Below are positions 45,777 to 57,700 of a stretch of 64,000 bases of DNA, piece after piece. Numbering within the stretch: the stretch's first letter is position 1; the number at the start of each line of letters is the position of its first letter. This DNA is from Echinometra lucunter. Taxonomy: Eukaryota; Echinodermata; Echinoidea; Camarodonta; Echinometridae. A program made the translations under genes and the position numbers. The notes under the pieces were generated by a model. It was given only the letters and a program-made list of their open reading frames with translations, searched no databases and was not told where the DNA came from. The DNA is taken from positions 22,555,951-22,619,950 of the forward strand of contig CM057167.1 in the NCBI GenBank assembly GCA_029962745.1, written 5' to 3'.

Positions 45777-46196
45777 GATGCACCTTCATCAGCTCAAGCT
45801 CGAGAAATAGCCCGCTATTTCTGATCCCATGAATTAGCTTGATCATAGAATAGCCAGCTAATGCTCTGAATTAGCCCGCTATTCTGCTCGAAAAGCAAGT
45901 CTACGTCTTCTTGGGTTTATTGGGATAATAGCCCGCTGAACCGCAGAATAGCAGGCTATCGACGCGTCTTTATCAGCTCGAACTTCAGGAGGTGGTTTAT
46001 CCATTTCATCATGCACAGGTGTGCCAAAATTGAGCTATATAGTGTACATGTAGCTCAAACTTTATTGCAATACACAAAGGTATTGTAGCTCGAGCTGATG
46101 TAGACGCGATTGCACGCTTCACCGGAGTTCCGGCTAATACCCCCGATCCCTCAAATAGCCGGTTATTGATAAACTCGAGCTGATGACGATGCACCT
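45777..46196. mobile_element. TCATCAGCTCGAG-type inverted-repeat element, copy 1
   Basis: Ends are TCATCAGCTCAAGCTCGAGA on the left and CTCGAGCTGATGAC on the right. They are flanked by GATGCACCT at 45777-45785 and 46188-46196, a 9-bp direct repeat. Internal motifs such as AATAGCC-GCTATT recur in both orientations. It is non-autonomous and has no coding sequence. A second copy is at 57701-58252. Confidence 0.8.
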
Positions 46197-46250
46197 ACTA
46201 GTAATGTGAACGTAAAACAACTCTAATAAAAGTACCCACTATGTCCTCAC

Positions 46251-46524
46251 TGGCCAGAATTTGCAAAGGTGTTTTAGATTTAGATCACGGTTTATGCAGA
46301 TTTCATGGTATAAGAGCTCTTGATTTAACACATACACATAAAAACGTCAAGTAATAACGTGCACTAAATTCATGCTCATCGCTATGGTTTAGACCACGGT
46401 TTATGTAAATTTACTTATGGTTTATTTCAATTGATTTGAATAAACCGTGCTAGAATTAAGTGCAATTATGCCATGAAATCTGTATACGTGGTCTAAATCT
46501 AATCACCTTTGTGAATTCTGGCCA
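46251..46524. mobile_element. MITE with ~60-bp terminal inverted repeats
   Basis: Left end TGGCCAGAATTTGCAAAGGT and right end complement of TGGCCAGAATTCACAAAGGT. Complementarity continues through AGATTTAGA-CACG and AGATTTCATGG-ATA. Confidence 0.85.
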
Positions 46525-47532
46525 ATTAGTCCACAAAGGCATACAATATGAGAATTTTTGAAGCTGAGATTAGCTGTCATGTTACTGATAGGTTGTCTTC
46601 AACTTTTGAACTGATGCTAAACCTTTTTTTTGTTGCGCAGGATACAGCTTAAAGCTCATTCATTTATCCAGCATTGTGTTCACATATGGAGCAGTAAACC
46701 GTTTTGACCATTAATACGATAATGAAGTGTGTGTGTTAACGCATATATAATAAGCTCATGCTCGAATAAAAGAGAGTTTTGCCAAAAGTTGCACAGACCA
46801 ACTTGTGACAAATTTTATGCTAACATAGTAATAATATTTGTGTCTACGTTTTTTTTTTCTGCTCCATATGCCATTAATTTACACGGAAAAAAAAATGTTA
46901 GGGTTTGCTACTTCATACATGAACCAGTCTATCATTGTAGGGAGATGCTAATAATTCTTTCAAATTAAATTAACTGTTTTGTACACTTACTACCATATAT
47001 ACAAGGGATATCTTCTAACTTTTTTAAAGTTAAAAAAATGTTTGGATATTATGCTGTATGTCACTGCACTTGTACTAAAAATTTCTCAATTTTTAATAAT
47101 ATTGAATTTCTGAACAAGGAAATAAGGGAGGGGTGAATAATATCACAAAATACAAGTGAGTCTCAGCTTAAATTCATGGGGAGAATACTTTAGAATACAA
47201 CCTCCAAGTTTTATCAAGGCTTAATGTCTTTTATACTAGTGAGTCCATACACGGAATAGAACAGGAAACGTTTGAAGACAGAAATTTTCTCTGCTTTCCA
47301 TCTGGAAATGATACCAGCTTAGTAGAGTTTAGAAACCTGATGTTTTTATCAATATCACAGCATTATGAAGCATTTCATTCCCTTGTTACTAGTGTACTAA
47401 GTGCTTATTACATGAAACGAGGAAGCATTTTGTATGTACATGTAGATCTGAATTATCGAAGGAAAATGAAAATGACTTAGAACTTGCTTCTCTAAGCATA
47501 CATGTACGTACTATTTTGTAAATTCATAACTA
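46525..47532. other. Non-coding
   Basis: AT-rich; no gene or clear repeat. Confidence 0.5.
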
Positions 47533-48437
47533 GGGCCATTTTCAGTTCAGTTTGTAGAATAATTGAGTATTTGGCTAAGTAAAGTGCCTTACCCTGTTTT
47601 CAGATCATGTTTAAGTAAATTACTTTAGCAAGCCAATTTGAAGGCAAAATACTTACTGATAACCATTGTGACATCGTGAAGTCCAACCCAAAAACACATC
47701 ATAAGGGCTTTGCATGTACGAATTTCTGCACATGTACGTGTATTAACACTACATGCCAGCCATTTAGACTTCCAAAGTAATTTGCTTAAGTCTGCTATGT
47801 GGCTGCCTTAGATTTAAGGTAAAATACTTAGCCAAAAGATTTAGTTGAATACCGAAGTGGACTAAGTATGTTTTTACTTAAAGACATTGGTTAACATTGT
47901 TATGATTTAAAAAAATCTTGTTTTGTTACTTGAAAATGGGATAAACATAAGGGTTAAAGTGTAAAAATATCAGTCTGAAAGTTTCAAAGTATACTATCCA
48001 CAGGAAGTATTTTTAAATATAAAAAATGTGAACCAATGTTTGAAAAATATACGAGGGTCGGTTGCACAGAATAGACATAAGGAGTGCGCATGCGCGTATG
48101 ACTCACCTTACCGTACTGTGTGTATTGGCGTACCACGCGGCAGGAGGCACATAACGGCATTTTCAAATTCAAGCAAAGTGGTCCTCTTAGTGATTGTCTC
48201 ATGAGATGAAGGATAATAAAATCGCCGTTTGCGTCTAACTTACACCTTTTCATTGCAAATTATGGTTGTTTTCAGGGTTTTTGAGTACAAATACAATGTA
48301 CAAGTACTCATACAGTACACATGTTTCATCTTAGTTTGAGAATTTTTAAAATCAGCTACTCACAAAGTTAGCCAATGCCTTTAAGCTGAAAACTGGGTAA
48401 AATACTATGGCTCAAGTATCGAATTGAATACTGGCCC
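47533..48437. mobile_element. Inverted-repeat element interrupted by a TTAA element
   Basis: The left end (AGGGCCATTTTCAGTTCAG, then GAGTATTTGGCTAAGTAAAG) and right end (complement of AGGGCCAGTATTCAATTCG) are paired. The CCCTGTTTTCAG/CTGAAAACTGGG pair lies just inside. The element at 47878-48384 is inserted within it. A related fragment is at 62640-62745. Confidence 0.6.
47878..48384 (+). mobile_element. TTAA-flanked AGRCATTGG element, copy 1
   Basis: Reads TTAA-AGACATTGGTTAACATTGT at the left and ACAAAGTTAGCCAATGCCT-TTAA at the right. The interior has a conserved CGCATGCGCGTATGACTCAC block. About 500 bp, no coding potential. Three more copies lie at 56005, 56575 and 59190. Confidence 0.88.
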
Positions 48438-49380
48438 TGCCGTTTACAGCAGACTGAGAATGGGGCAATGTTTGGTACAATACATATACATGAAACTAAA
48501 GATTTTGAAATCCTCAATTAAGTCTCTCCAAAATTGAGTTTCAGTTTTTAATTTGATATTGAAGCTTTGGGGTTAAAAACAAATTTGGCTACTTACATGT
48601 AATTCTGGCTTTAATATTACTTGATACAATTGTGTTGTAAATGTAATTTTGATAAGAGTTAATTTGTTAGTGTTTCTTCATTTCATGAACAATGTACCTA
48701 TTATACACATTGTTACACATATTTACAGGGGCGGATCCAGGATTTTCAAATAGAGGGGGCACAAGCAAATTGTGCACATTATGAACGTGAAGGCCACACA
48801 TTTTACGATCAGCGTAACGCCTGTACCGGAAAATAACCCTGGAAATAACAACTACTATATGTTCAAAGAAATGGATTTGGTGCCTGCCTGCCATATGGTA
48901 ACTGAAAAAAAAATGCACAAAAAGGGGGGGGGGGGGCGGCGGTATCGGTGGGGTGGGCAACCCCTAAATCCGTACCTGCATACTTACATAATTCTTTTGA
49001 AAAATTAATATGTAAAGTGCTCATAAACATTTGTATTAAGAGCTATACTTATGTTATATATGATTATTTACTATGATCATCACTTAATCCCACTTTGCCC
49101 TATCTGGTCCTGAACTAGCCTATTTAGGGCGCTATTAATTGTATTAACTTATGAGGACATATTTACATGTAAGTGTATCCTCATCATTAAAGTGGGAGAA
49201 TTCTCAAGAGGTTTTCTTCATTTCTGGCTGAAGACACCATCCTTGCATTTTCGCATTGCTTACAGTGCACATGCATTGCCTTCATCTCTTGAAATAACAT
49301 TTAGGGGCTAGCTAGCTAGAAATACAACAATCTATTCATATACATTGTAATCAAATCACATGGGCGCTTCAGAGCTAGAC
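48438..49380. other. Non-coding with a G-run repeat fragment
   Basis: The GGGGCGGATCCAGGATTTTC motif at 48729 and a G run at 48925-48936 mark a dispersed repeat. Otherwise AT-rich. Confidence 0.5.
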
Positions 49381-50030
49381 AGACAGGCAGAGGGGATGGA
49401 AAATACCCAAACTAAGCTTGGCAGACTACACAGAGGACATGCTCGAAGCAGATGTGATCTTTGTTGCCGATAGCAACGACAAGCAAAGGGAGGCATCGTG
49501 AGGAAATGACTAGAGGAGTGGTGTCTGCGCAGCCCTCTATTTTTGGAGAGATTTCGCCGAGGTCCGGGAACTCTGCCCCCTTCCTATTGAGGAGGCAGCC
49601 AAGAAGGAAAGAATTAATAAGGGTTTGCAAAATGGTTTGTTTGTTAGCAGAGACAGAGAAGGGAAAGGAGGGGGGGGGGGGGGGGAGGAGAGGGGGAGAG
49701 GATGAGGGAGAGATGGAGGAAAAGAGCACAGAAATTGACAGGCAAAAGGCAAAGATTCCCTCTGGGATATTTAACTTGAAGCAGAATGTAGGAGAGAGAG
49801 AGAGGAACAGAAGTATATCATTATAGGAGGAAGAAAGGAAGAGCTGAGGTGAGTACAAGGGAAGAGGAAGTGATTGAACTTTAATGTGAGAGAGAAAGAG
49901 AGAGGGAGCATGAGAGAGAAATCGAGATCTACTGGTAAAGGAAGCAGAATATGTATAAATGGAAACACCGAAACAGATAAAAAGAGATAATGAGTGTATG
50001 AGAGAGAGAGAGAGAGAGAGAGAGAACATT
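49381..50030. repeat. Extended purine-rich (GA)n tract
   Basis: Purine-rich from about 49600 to 50030, with a run of about 15 G at 49669-49685 and a perfect (GA)n at 49998-50024. The 211-codon minus-strand ORF here is Ser/Leu/Pro low-complexity and not a gene. Confidence 0.85.
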
Positions 50031-51098
50031 AAATTGGCTGAACACAAGAGAGAAATTGGTAGAGGGAGGAAGGGGAAAAAATTAGTTTGCAGACGCAGAC
50101 CCTATTTTGACTCGTGAACAGTATTACATATTATAAAGCCTCAAGTAGAGTCCATCTTTATTGGTCTCTGGCTTGGTTAATATCAGGAGCAGCAGCTGTA
50201 GTACAAGGTCTAATATCATATTACATAATGTAGTCTCACGATTCCAGACTCTCTACTACCTTTCACCTGATCAGGGTTTGAGCCTGCAGACTAATCAAAC
50301 TTTGAATGATAATTAGCCACAGAAATAGATGTTTTAATGTGAAACTCAACTATTTCAACTTCATAGCCTGAAGGTTGTTGATGTAGTAACTCCACCCTTT
50401 CATTCACTGAGCAGAAAGTCAAATATATACACGTAGAGCTATATAAAATTACAATACCGGGTATTAAACATAAGATGTGCTTTGCCAAAGTAATTACATC
50501 ATACATGTAATGCTCCATATTTTATAACATGCACTCACTATTTAAATCATACTTCCTTGTCCATGCCGTACACTATTTTGTATAAAATCAGAAAGTATCG
50601 AGCAATATGCTACAAATAATGTTGTAAATGGGAGTCTGATAGTAATACCGCTCTTATTATGCAATCGTCGAAATTGGCTTTTAATGCACAATTTCCCTAT
50701 GTATTACGTGCATATTTCTTTATTGCTTTTTCCTCGAATCTGTTATACGAATTGCTTTCCTGCTAAGTTGAGTAAGCCAACTTCTGGGTCTATTTTTAGA
50801 TGGCAAGACACATGCATCTTCCAGTCTGTTATAGGTATTACATGTTTGCCCTACATTCCAGGGCATATCTAGAATCTTGTTATTAGAAGGGGGGGGGGAG
50901 GGAGGAAGGTAGATGTGTGTACAAATCTGAAAATTCTCTATCTCTTTGAAGAAGCCCGCTCCATTTTTTTTTTGGGGGGGGGGAGTTTAGGTGATAATGT
51001 AGTGTGAAGTTTAAAAAATAATTAGAGGAGGTTATCAAAGTTAGGAAAATTTAAAAGAAGGTACATTTCTCTGTGCTGTATTGAATGTATGCCTTGAG
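50031..51098. other. Non-coding
   Basis: G runs at 50889-50900 and 50976-50986. No gene supported. Confidence 0.5.
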
Positions 51099-51783
51099 TT
51101 AACCCATTCATGACAGAACTTATTTAAAGCCTTCTTTTATTCTTCAAATTGGCAACACCAACATTTTTATTTTATTGCTACATTTTATTTATAAAACATC
51201 ATGTATCAGAAATGAATATGAATTGACAGAAATTATGATGAGAAGTCATAAAGTTGCCAATTTGCAGGGGAAAACGGCGATTTTAAACCTTCTATCACAT
51301 TGCCACTTTAAGGATTTTAATGCTTATTTTCTTTTTAAAAATTTTCAGCATCAAACAACGAATACTGACGCAACCAAAATGGGCACAGTTTGTGTAGAAT
51401 TTTTTGCTTTTTCTGCTCATGTATTCGGTATGATTTTTGGGGCTTTGCATTTCATTTCATTTCATTTCATTTCATTTATTTCCACATAAAAACACATGAT
51501 ACATAATATACATAAAGTTGAACATATTGTGGGGGAGTCACTAAAAGCCAAGGGCTTGTCAAGAGTGACTCCTACTGCGAAAAGTTTACTTTTATATAAT
51601 ACATATACATAATGCAAGTATCAAATTATTACAAGGAAAGAATATTACTACAAAAAGAGAGGGAAAAAGAAAGGAAAGCAAGAAGGAGATTGATAAAGTA
51701 ATAAAACAAGCAAGTTATGAGTTGGTTATCAAAAGATATTAGGCCAAACCACAAAATGTGGACCTCTGTCACGAATGGGTTAA
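51099..51783. mobile_element. piggyBac-like MITE, copy 3, interrupted
   Basis: TTAACCCATTCATGACAG at the left, GTCACGAATGGGTTAA at the right. The copy is split at GGGCTTTGCAT/ATCAAAAGATATTAGG by a 277-bp insertion at 51451-51727. Confidence 0.9.
51451..51727 (-). mobile_element. LINE/SINE 3' end nested in the MITE
   Basis: On the minus strand the insert ends TATGTGGAAATAAATGAAAT and a (TGAAA)n tail. That is a 3' untranslated region with a polyadenylation-like AATAAA followed by a short-repeat tail, as in CR1/L2-type retrotransposons. It is 5'-truncated with no coding part left. Confidence 0.7.
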
Positions 51784-53964
51784 GGGGCGGGGAGTCATGG
51801 GGATAGTTGAGCTACTATTACAATACTATACTTGTATTTGATAGTCAGAAGCATGTTTGTGAGATATCAGCCCAATGCTATTGCCATTAAGTGTCTTCAC
51901 TAATTGCATGTGCAGTAATATTTAATCCAGATATTGTAAGATTATATTATAACTGCTCAAACTCGCGCAGAGGATATTAATGAATTTGAAATTAGGGAGA
52001 TCTGTTTTTCCTGAGATTTTGAGCAGGACTGAGTGATGTGACATACCCATTAAAAGTTCACTTGTGCGGTGGTTTGCAAGCAGAGTCCCCCATTAACTAC
52101 ATGTATGCAGAATCTGGTTTACACTTTGCTTGTTTCTCGGCTATCAACTTGAGTGAGTGAAGTTTTAAATGGACAGTAAAGTCTGCTTGATTTATGTACT
52201 ATCAAGTAATTAAGAATAAGCAGTTTAAGTCACTGATTAAGGAGAAAATCATACTGAAGATTTATAGCTTTTGAGTTCATGCATATTCTTAAGTAGACTC
52301 TTAAAATGTATCTTTGTATACATGTATATCACCTTTCATTTCTATAAAAACATGTGTTGTAAATAAAAATGAGACATGAATTTACTTTCATTTAGTGATT
52401 TTTGCTGTTGGATACGGATATGACTTACATGATACTTACATGTGCACACTTTTTTTTTTCTTTGTGCGGAGGGGGGGGGGGGGGGGGGTAGGAATGGCAG
52501 TATTTAGGTAGGCTTATATTATTTGACTGTTATAACTAAATGTATAAGCCAAAAGGTCAGCAAAGGACTTATTTAAAAGTGGTACAAAATCTGGGAAACT
52601 GTTTGCGAGTTGATGGAAATTTCTTCTGGAAAATTTAATTAATACATGTACATAGTGAGTCCTTGGTATTTTGTTGGTAATTCAAGAATTATTTTCTGCT
52701 GAAGGAAAGAATGATCATACCTGGCATGCAGCAGCTGACAAAACATTTTTTCATCTTAGAACTACTGAACGAGAAGAAAAGACTTCATAATTCTAGCTAA
52801 CAACTCACAGGCCCCCTTTTATGTGGTGTATTTGGGTGCTTATGTTCTTGTTTATTTTTACACTGTATTACTCTACCCTTTGTAATGATTTGACCTTTAA
52901 TATGGACTGTACATGTAGTCTACAGGGGCTGCAGAACATTTTTTGGAGGGGGGGGGGGGTTTGACATCCAAACAGGCAGAGTGAAGGGACTGTAGGGCCC
53001 GTGGCAGGTGTTCAGGGGGTGGAGCCCCTTGAAGCCCTTGGATATTTATGGTTTTGAAAGTCTATTAAATGAGCAATTTACAGTTAATAGATATTAAGTT
53101 TCTCTAAGTGCTCTAGTGTTATCCTTCATTTCTTTGCTTCCTTCATAAAACTTTGTTTTATTTTCCTTTTTTATTGGTCGCCAATGACTACACGTGTACC
53201 AATTAAAACCAATTAAGGAAGGAAATGGTTGAATACATAGAATATTATTTCTAACCATAATAGACAAGCATAATATTTCTTATGTGCATATTTCAGAGAC
53301 TGAGCAAAATAGAATGCTGTATATAATTACATGTATATGAGATTTGCATTGAATTGAAGCTGGTGCTTCTCACAATAAGAATGCTAAGCTTGAATTGAAA
53401 TAGACTTGGCCTTGAATGATTGCCCATGGATGCATCCTCGTGTCAGTGAGACAATGTCATTACTAAGTCTGATCCAAGAATAATTGGCTTACATGTATAT
53501 CTTCTCACACTACAGCAAGTATTCAGCTCAGTGAAGTGCTACAATACATATGAAACAACTATGAAATTAGTCTTGTAGCACAGACTCTGATGAGACTTTT
53601 CTGTTAGTTACATTGAGTCTTGAGTCAGCCAATCTTACTTTTACACCCCCTGCCCCCTGCTAATTTGCAGGACATCCATGTATGCTGGATGTACATGTGC
53701 ATGCATGTGAATGTAACTTAATACATGCAGTCTGCAAATCACGAGTTGTGAGGTATTCTGCACTTACAGACTCCAGTTTGACTCAGTCACGCTGTGTCTT
53801 GACTAAAGTCTAACCTGGCTTCACAGTGGATTTTCAAGGGCAATTGCAGTGTACATGTATATGCTGTATAACCTAATGAATAGTCTACATTATGGTGCTG
53901 CAGACCCTGCGTTTACTTTATGCCTCATATTGAAATATACATTACTGGTAGACTTGTTCATTCA
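51784..53964. other. Non-coding
   Basis: G runs at 52471-52488 and 52950-52962. No gene supported. Confidence 0.5.
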
Positions 53965-54020
53965 AAAGAAGGAGGAGGAGGAGGAGTAGGAGGAGGAGGA
54001 GAGGAAGAAGAAGAAGTGGA
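53965..54020. repeat. (GGA)n/(GAA)n simple repeat
   Basis: AGGAGGAGGAGGAGTAGGAG and following AGAAGAAGAAG units. Confidence 0.9.
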
Positions 54021-54532
54021 AGAAGAGAGCTGTCATATTGAGAAATTAGTTTTGATCATATGAATGAGATGGTATTTTTGTTTTCATAGAATTGAAATTC
54101 TATATCTTTCAAAATTGCCTGCTCATATATATAAGATTTTGATATTTGGCCGGAGTTCAAAAAATAAGACATCTATTTCCTCATTGTGAATGCATTTGGA
54201 ATAAATGTGTACATGTACATGTACATGTATAGTAAGATGACATTTCTGCATGCTTTATTGATATTAAATGAGTTGATTGACTTTATCATTCTCTATTGCT
54301 GTTCAAATGATTCTTACCAATATAATGTCAGCCATTTGTATTATACCAGTTCTTTTCCTTACAATACATGTACACTAAGTAATAACATGTGTTATTGCTA
54401 ATTTCTATTGCTGTTAAAGATAAAATTGAATTCTGGTTGTGCGGATGCATTTTAGAGAAACTCTCTCAAAGCGATCAGAAAGGTTGATACATGTATGTCT
54501 ACATAAGAATTGGTGTATACTGTGGGCTTTTG
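54021..54532. other. Non-coding
   Basis: ACATGTACATGTACATGTAT at 54210. No gene supported. Confidence 0.5.
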
Positions 54533-54890
54533 GAATCATCCCCCGGGGGGATGTGTCTCATTGAGGCCTGTACATCATCCGCGTAAATCACTTTCTGAAA
54601 AGCACCCTAAACGGGGATTAAAGTAGGACGGAAATAATGTATTTTATCTCTGATTTTTATACCCTTAACAGGGATTTTATGCAAGAATTGCATCATTATC
54701 TCCTAATTACGTAACATTTTCCAGGATTTTCCTGATTTTGATACCCTTTTTTCTGATTTTACCTGTTTTTGATACCCTAAACGGGGTCCCCGGGTTCCCC
54801 GTCCGGTGCTGAAAAACGACGCATTTTCTATGTTTTTGTTTACGCGGATGATGTACGGGCCTCAATGAGACATATCCCCTGGGAATCATC
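54533..54890. mobile_element. Second CCCGGGG-terminated inverted-repeat element
   Basis: The ends at 54541 (CCCCGGGGGGATGTGTCTCA) and 54882 (complement of CCAGGGGATATGTCTCATTG) pair for about 45 bp, through TGAGGCC-GTACATCATCCG. The flanks GAATCATC at 54533-54540 and 54883-54890 are an exact 8-bp duplication. The interior has CACCCTAAACGGGGATTA and ATACCCTAAACGGGG motifs like the ACCCTTAAC units of 28961-29602. It is non-coding. Confidence 0.85.
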
Positions 54891-56004
54891 CTTGATAAGA
54901 AATTGGCTCAATGTTGCTGAAAAGCACATGCACTGCAGTGACTGCACACACAATGTGTTCTGAAAGTTTTAGTCCAAACACCTCTGTCAGCCATTTCATA
55001 TTGCACCTAAGCCTATAAGGGGGCATGCGATCTGAAGAGCAATTCCGTGGGACATTTCTACTACAAAGTTCTTTCAAACTGCATATGGTAGAAAAGTAAT
55101 GGGAACACTCTCAAATTCTTTTTCATTTTTCCAGAACTCGAGCTTCTCCATCAAAGGAAACCCAAACGTGTGTCATCTTTACTTACAGGTTTTCTTTACA
55201 GAAAAGTGGTCGTTAAAGGAGCCTTCACTGAATTTTTTTTTTTTTTTTGAAACGTCAAAGAGTAAAAAATAATGGGAAAATAGATTTATTGTTGTTTTCC
55301 TTTTATTTTGCTCTTACAGAGTGAAGTGTTCTGACCTTTACTAGTGACTGTAGTGGTTATAACTCTAGAGGGGGCTATTGATCTAATACTCTGGACTCAA
55401 GTTGCAAACTTCTGTCAATAGGGAGCATATAGGGAGTATACACATATGCCTTCTTATTTGAAATCATGTTCACTTTTGACATTCAAACCTGCATATCCTG
55501 ACCACTCAAGGGAGATGAAGAAAACGGTCATTATAAGCAGGTGGTCTTCATATTTACATGTATATTACAGTGTACTTTGGACTGTGGTACAGATTTTATT
55601 CACCTAATATCATTTTCATTTTCCATTCTGGAACTCTCTGAGCTGTCCAAAGTTGCATTTACTTGTTAGTCTGTCATATTAATGCTCTTAAAACAGTGAA
55701 AGACAGTAGAAGAACCGTACACAAATTACTCTGTTTGTTTGGTCTGTGCACAAGTGTCTGTTTGATTACTGTGAAATGATGAAGAATCCTATGCTCCCAC
55801 TCTCCCAGGGCCCTTCCCTGCTCTGAAACTACCCTGAATCCATGTCCAGTCTTTATTTTATAACCATATTCATGAGCGAAAACACAGAAAGAAATATATG
55901 CACGTGAGCGAGCGACCTAAATGTAGGAGCGTCTTTTTTTTTTTTACACCCATGCCTTCGTTTTTATTAGTATCAGTGACTTGATTGAAGAATATCTGTG
56001 ACAC
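54891..56004. other. Non-coding
   Basis: T runs at 55236-55249 and 55926-55945. No gene supported. Confidence 0.5.
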
Positions 56005-56468
56005 TTAAAGACATTGGTTAACATTGTTTTGATTTTTAAAAATCTCATTTTGTTATTTGTAAATGGGATAAACATAGGGGTTATAGTGTAAGAACACCAG
56101 TCTGAAAGTTTTAAAGTATAATATCCACAGGAATTATTTCTAAATATTAGAAATGTGAACCAATTTTTGAAAAATATATGAGGGTTGGTTGCACAGACTA
56201 GACGTAAGGAGCCCGCATGGCTCACCTGACCGTACTGTGTGTATTGGCGTATCACACTGCGGGAGGCAGATAGGCATTTTAAAATTCATTGTCTCTGAGA
56301 CGAAAATTAATAAAATCATGGTTTGCGTCTATAACTTACAGTTTTTCATTCCAAATTATGGTTGGTTTCAGGGTTATTGAGTACAAATACAAGTACTCAT
56401 ACACATGTTTCATCTTAGTTTGAGAATTTTTTAAATCAGCTGCTCACAAAGTTAGCCAATGCCTTTAA
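56005..56468 (+). mobile_element. TTAA-flanked AGRCATTGG element, copy 2
   Basis: Same ends as copy 1 (TTAA-AGACATTGGTTAACATTGT ... AGTTAGCCAATGCCT-TTAA). It has small internal deletions, including loss of part of the CGCATGCGCGT block. Confidence 0.88.
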
Positions 56469-56574
56469 ACTATAATATCAACATGCTGCTAAAGTGCTAA
56501 ACCTCTGAAGGTCACTCTAAAAACGGGGAAAAAACAAATTTTGTTCCCTGCTATGGGCATCTAAAGACTTTACC

Positions 56575-57069
56575 TTAAAGGCATTGGCTAACTTTGTGAG
56601 TAACTGATTTAAAAAATTCTCAAACTAAGATGAAACATGTGTATGAGTACTTGTATTTGTACTCAAAAACCCTGAAACCAACCATTATTTGGAATGAAAA
56701 AGTGTAAGTTAGACGCAAACGGCGATTTTATTATCCTTCGTCTCACGAGACAATCACTAAGAGGACCACTTTGCTTGAATTTGAAAATGCCGTTATGTGC
56801 CTCCCTCCGCGTGATACGCCAATGCACACAATACGGTAAGGTGAGTCATACGCGCATGCTCACTCCTTATGTCTATTCTGTGCAACCGACCCTCGTATAT
56901 TTTTCAAACATTGGTTCACATTTTTGATATTTAAAAATACTTCCTGTGGATATTATACTTTGAAACTTTCAGACTGATATTTTTACACTATAACCCTTAT
57001 GTTTATCCCATTTTCAAGTAACAAAACAAGATTTTTAAAAATCATAACAGTGTTAACCAATGTCTTTAA
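56575..57069 (-). mobile_element. TTAA-flanked AGRCATTGG element, copy 3 (inverted)
   Basis: Opposite orientation to copy 2 and only 106 bp away, so the pair forms a ~1.06-kb inverted repeat. Ends are TTAA-AGGCATTGGCTAACTTTGT and GTGTTAACCAATGTCT-TTAA. Confidence 0.88.
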
Positions 57070-57700
57070 TTTAACCAAGCCACCACGGTAGCTTTCAGTG
57101 TATAGCAAAACAGAGTGGAGTGAAAAGACGTGTAAAGAATGTAAAATGCATATTGTTGTCTGATTTGTGTACATTCTGGATACATCTTTTCACATAGCAC
57201 CATTTCGCTATTAAAACTACATGTACCTAAATTCTATCTCTTAAGCTTTGGTGACCACAAATGATTTCAGGCAACTGGTATTAAAAAAAATCATCCCAAG
57301 TAAGGTTGCCAAAAAAAAAAAAATGGGGGGGGGGGGGGGGGGGGGGAGGGGATATTTAAATTGCTTGCTCATTTACAAGAACCGGCCAGTAGCAAATATT
57401 TTCATTACACTGTATCGACAGATGATGTCCATGCTCTGATTTTTGTAACTTAAATGTAGGCATTTAATGTGTTATGCAGATATTAGGTTGTCAGTGCTCA
57501 CTGTTACACAAATGAAGATGTCAGATGTGTGAATTCAATTCTAGGTTTCCTTTCAGAATAGTCACAATGTGTTCCCACAGAGTTTACTTCAAACCCTTCG
57601 TATTGTTTCCGCAGGAGCTCCCTGGTTTCTATGCCTGTATGTAATGAGTGTTAACCTGTACAAGGCTTTCACTAAAAAAAAGAGTTCACCTTACATTAGA
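57070..57700. other. Non-coding
   Basis: An A run followed by about 21 G at 57311-57347. No gene supported. Confidence 0.5.

Noticed and set aside
49412..50047. 211-codon minus-strand ORF
   Set aside because: Low-complexity Ser/Leu/Pro translation of the purine-rich tract.
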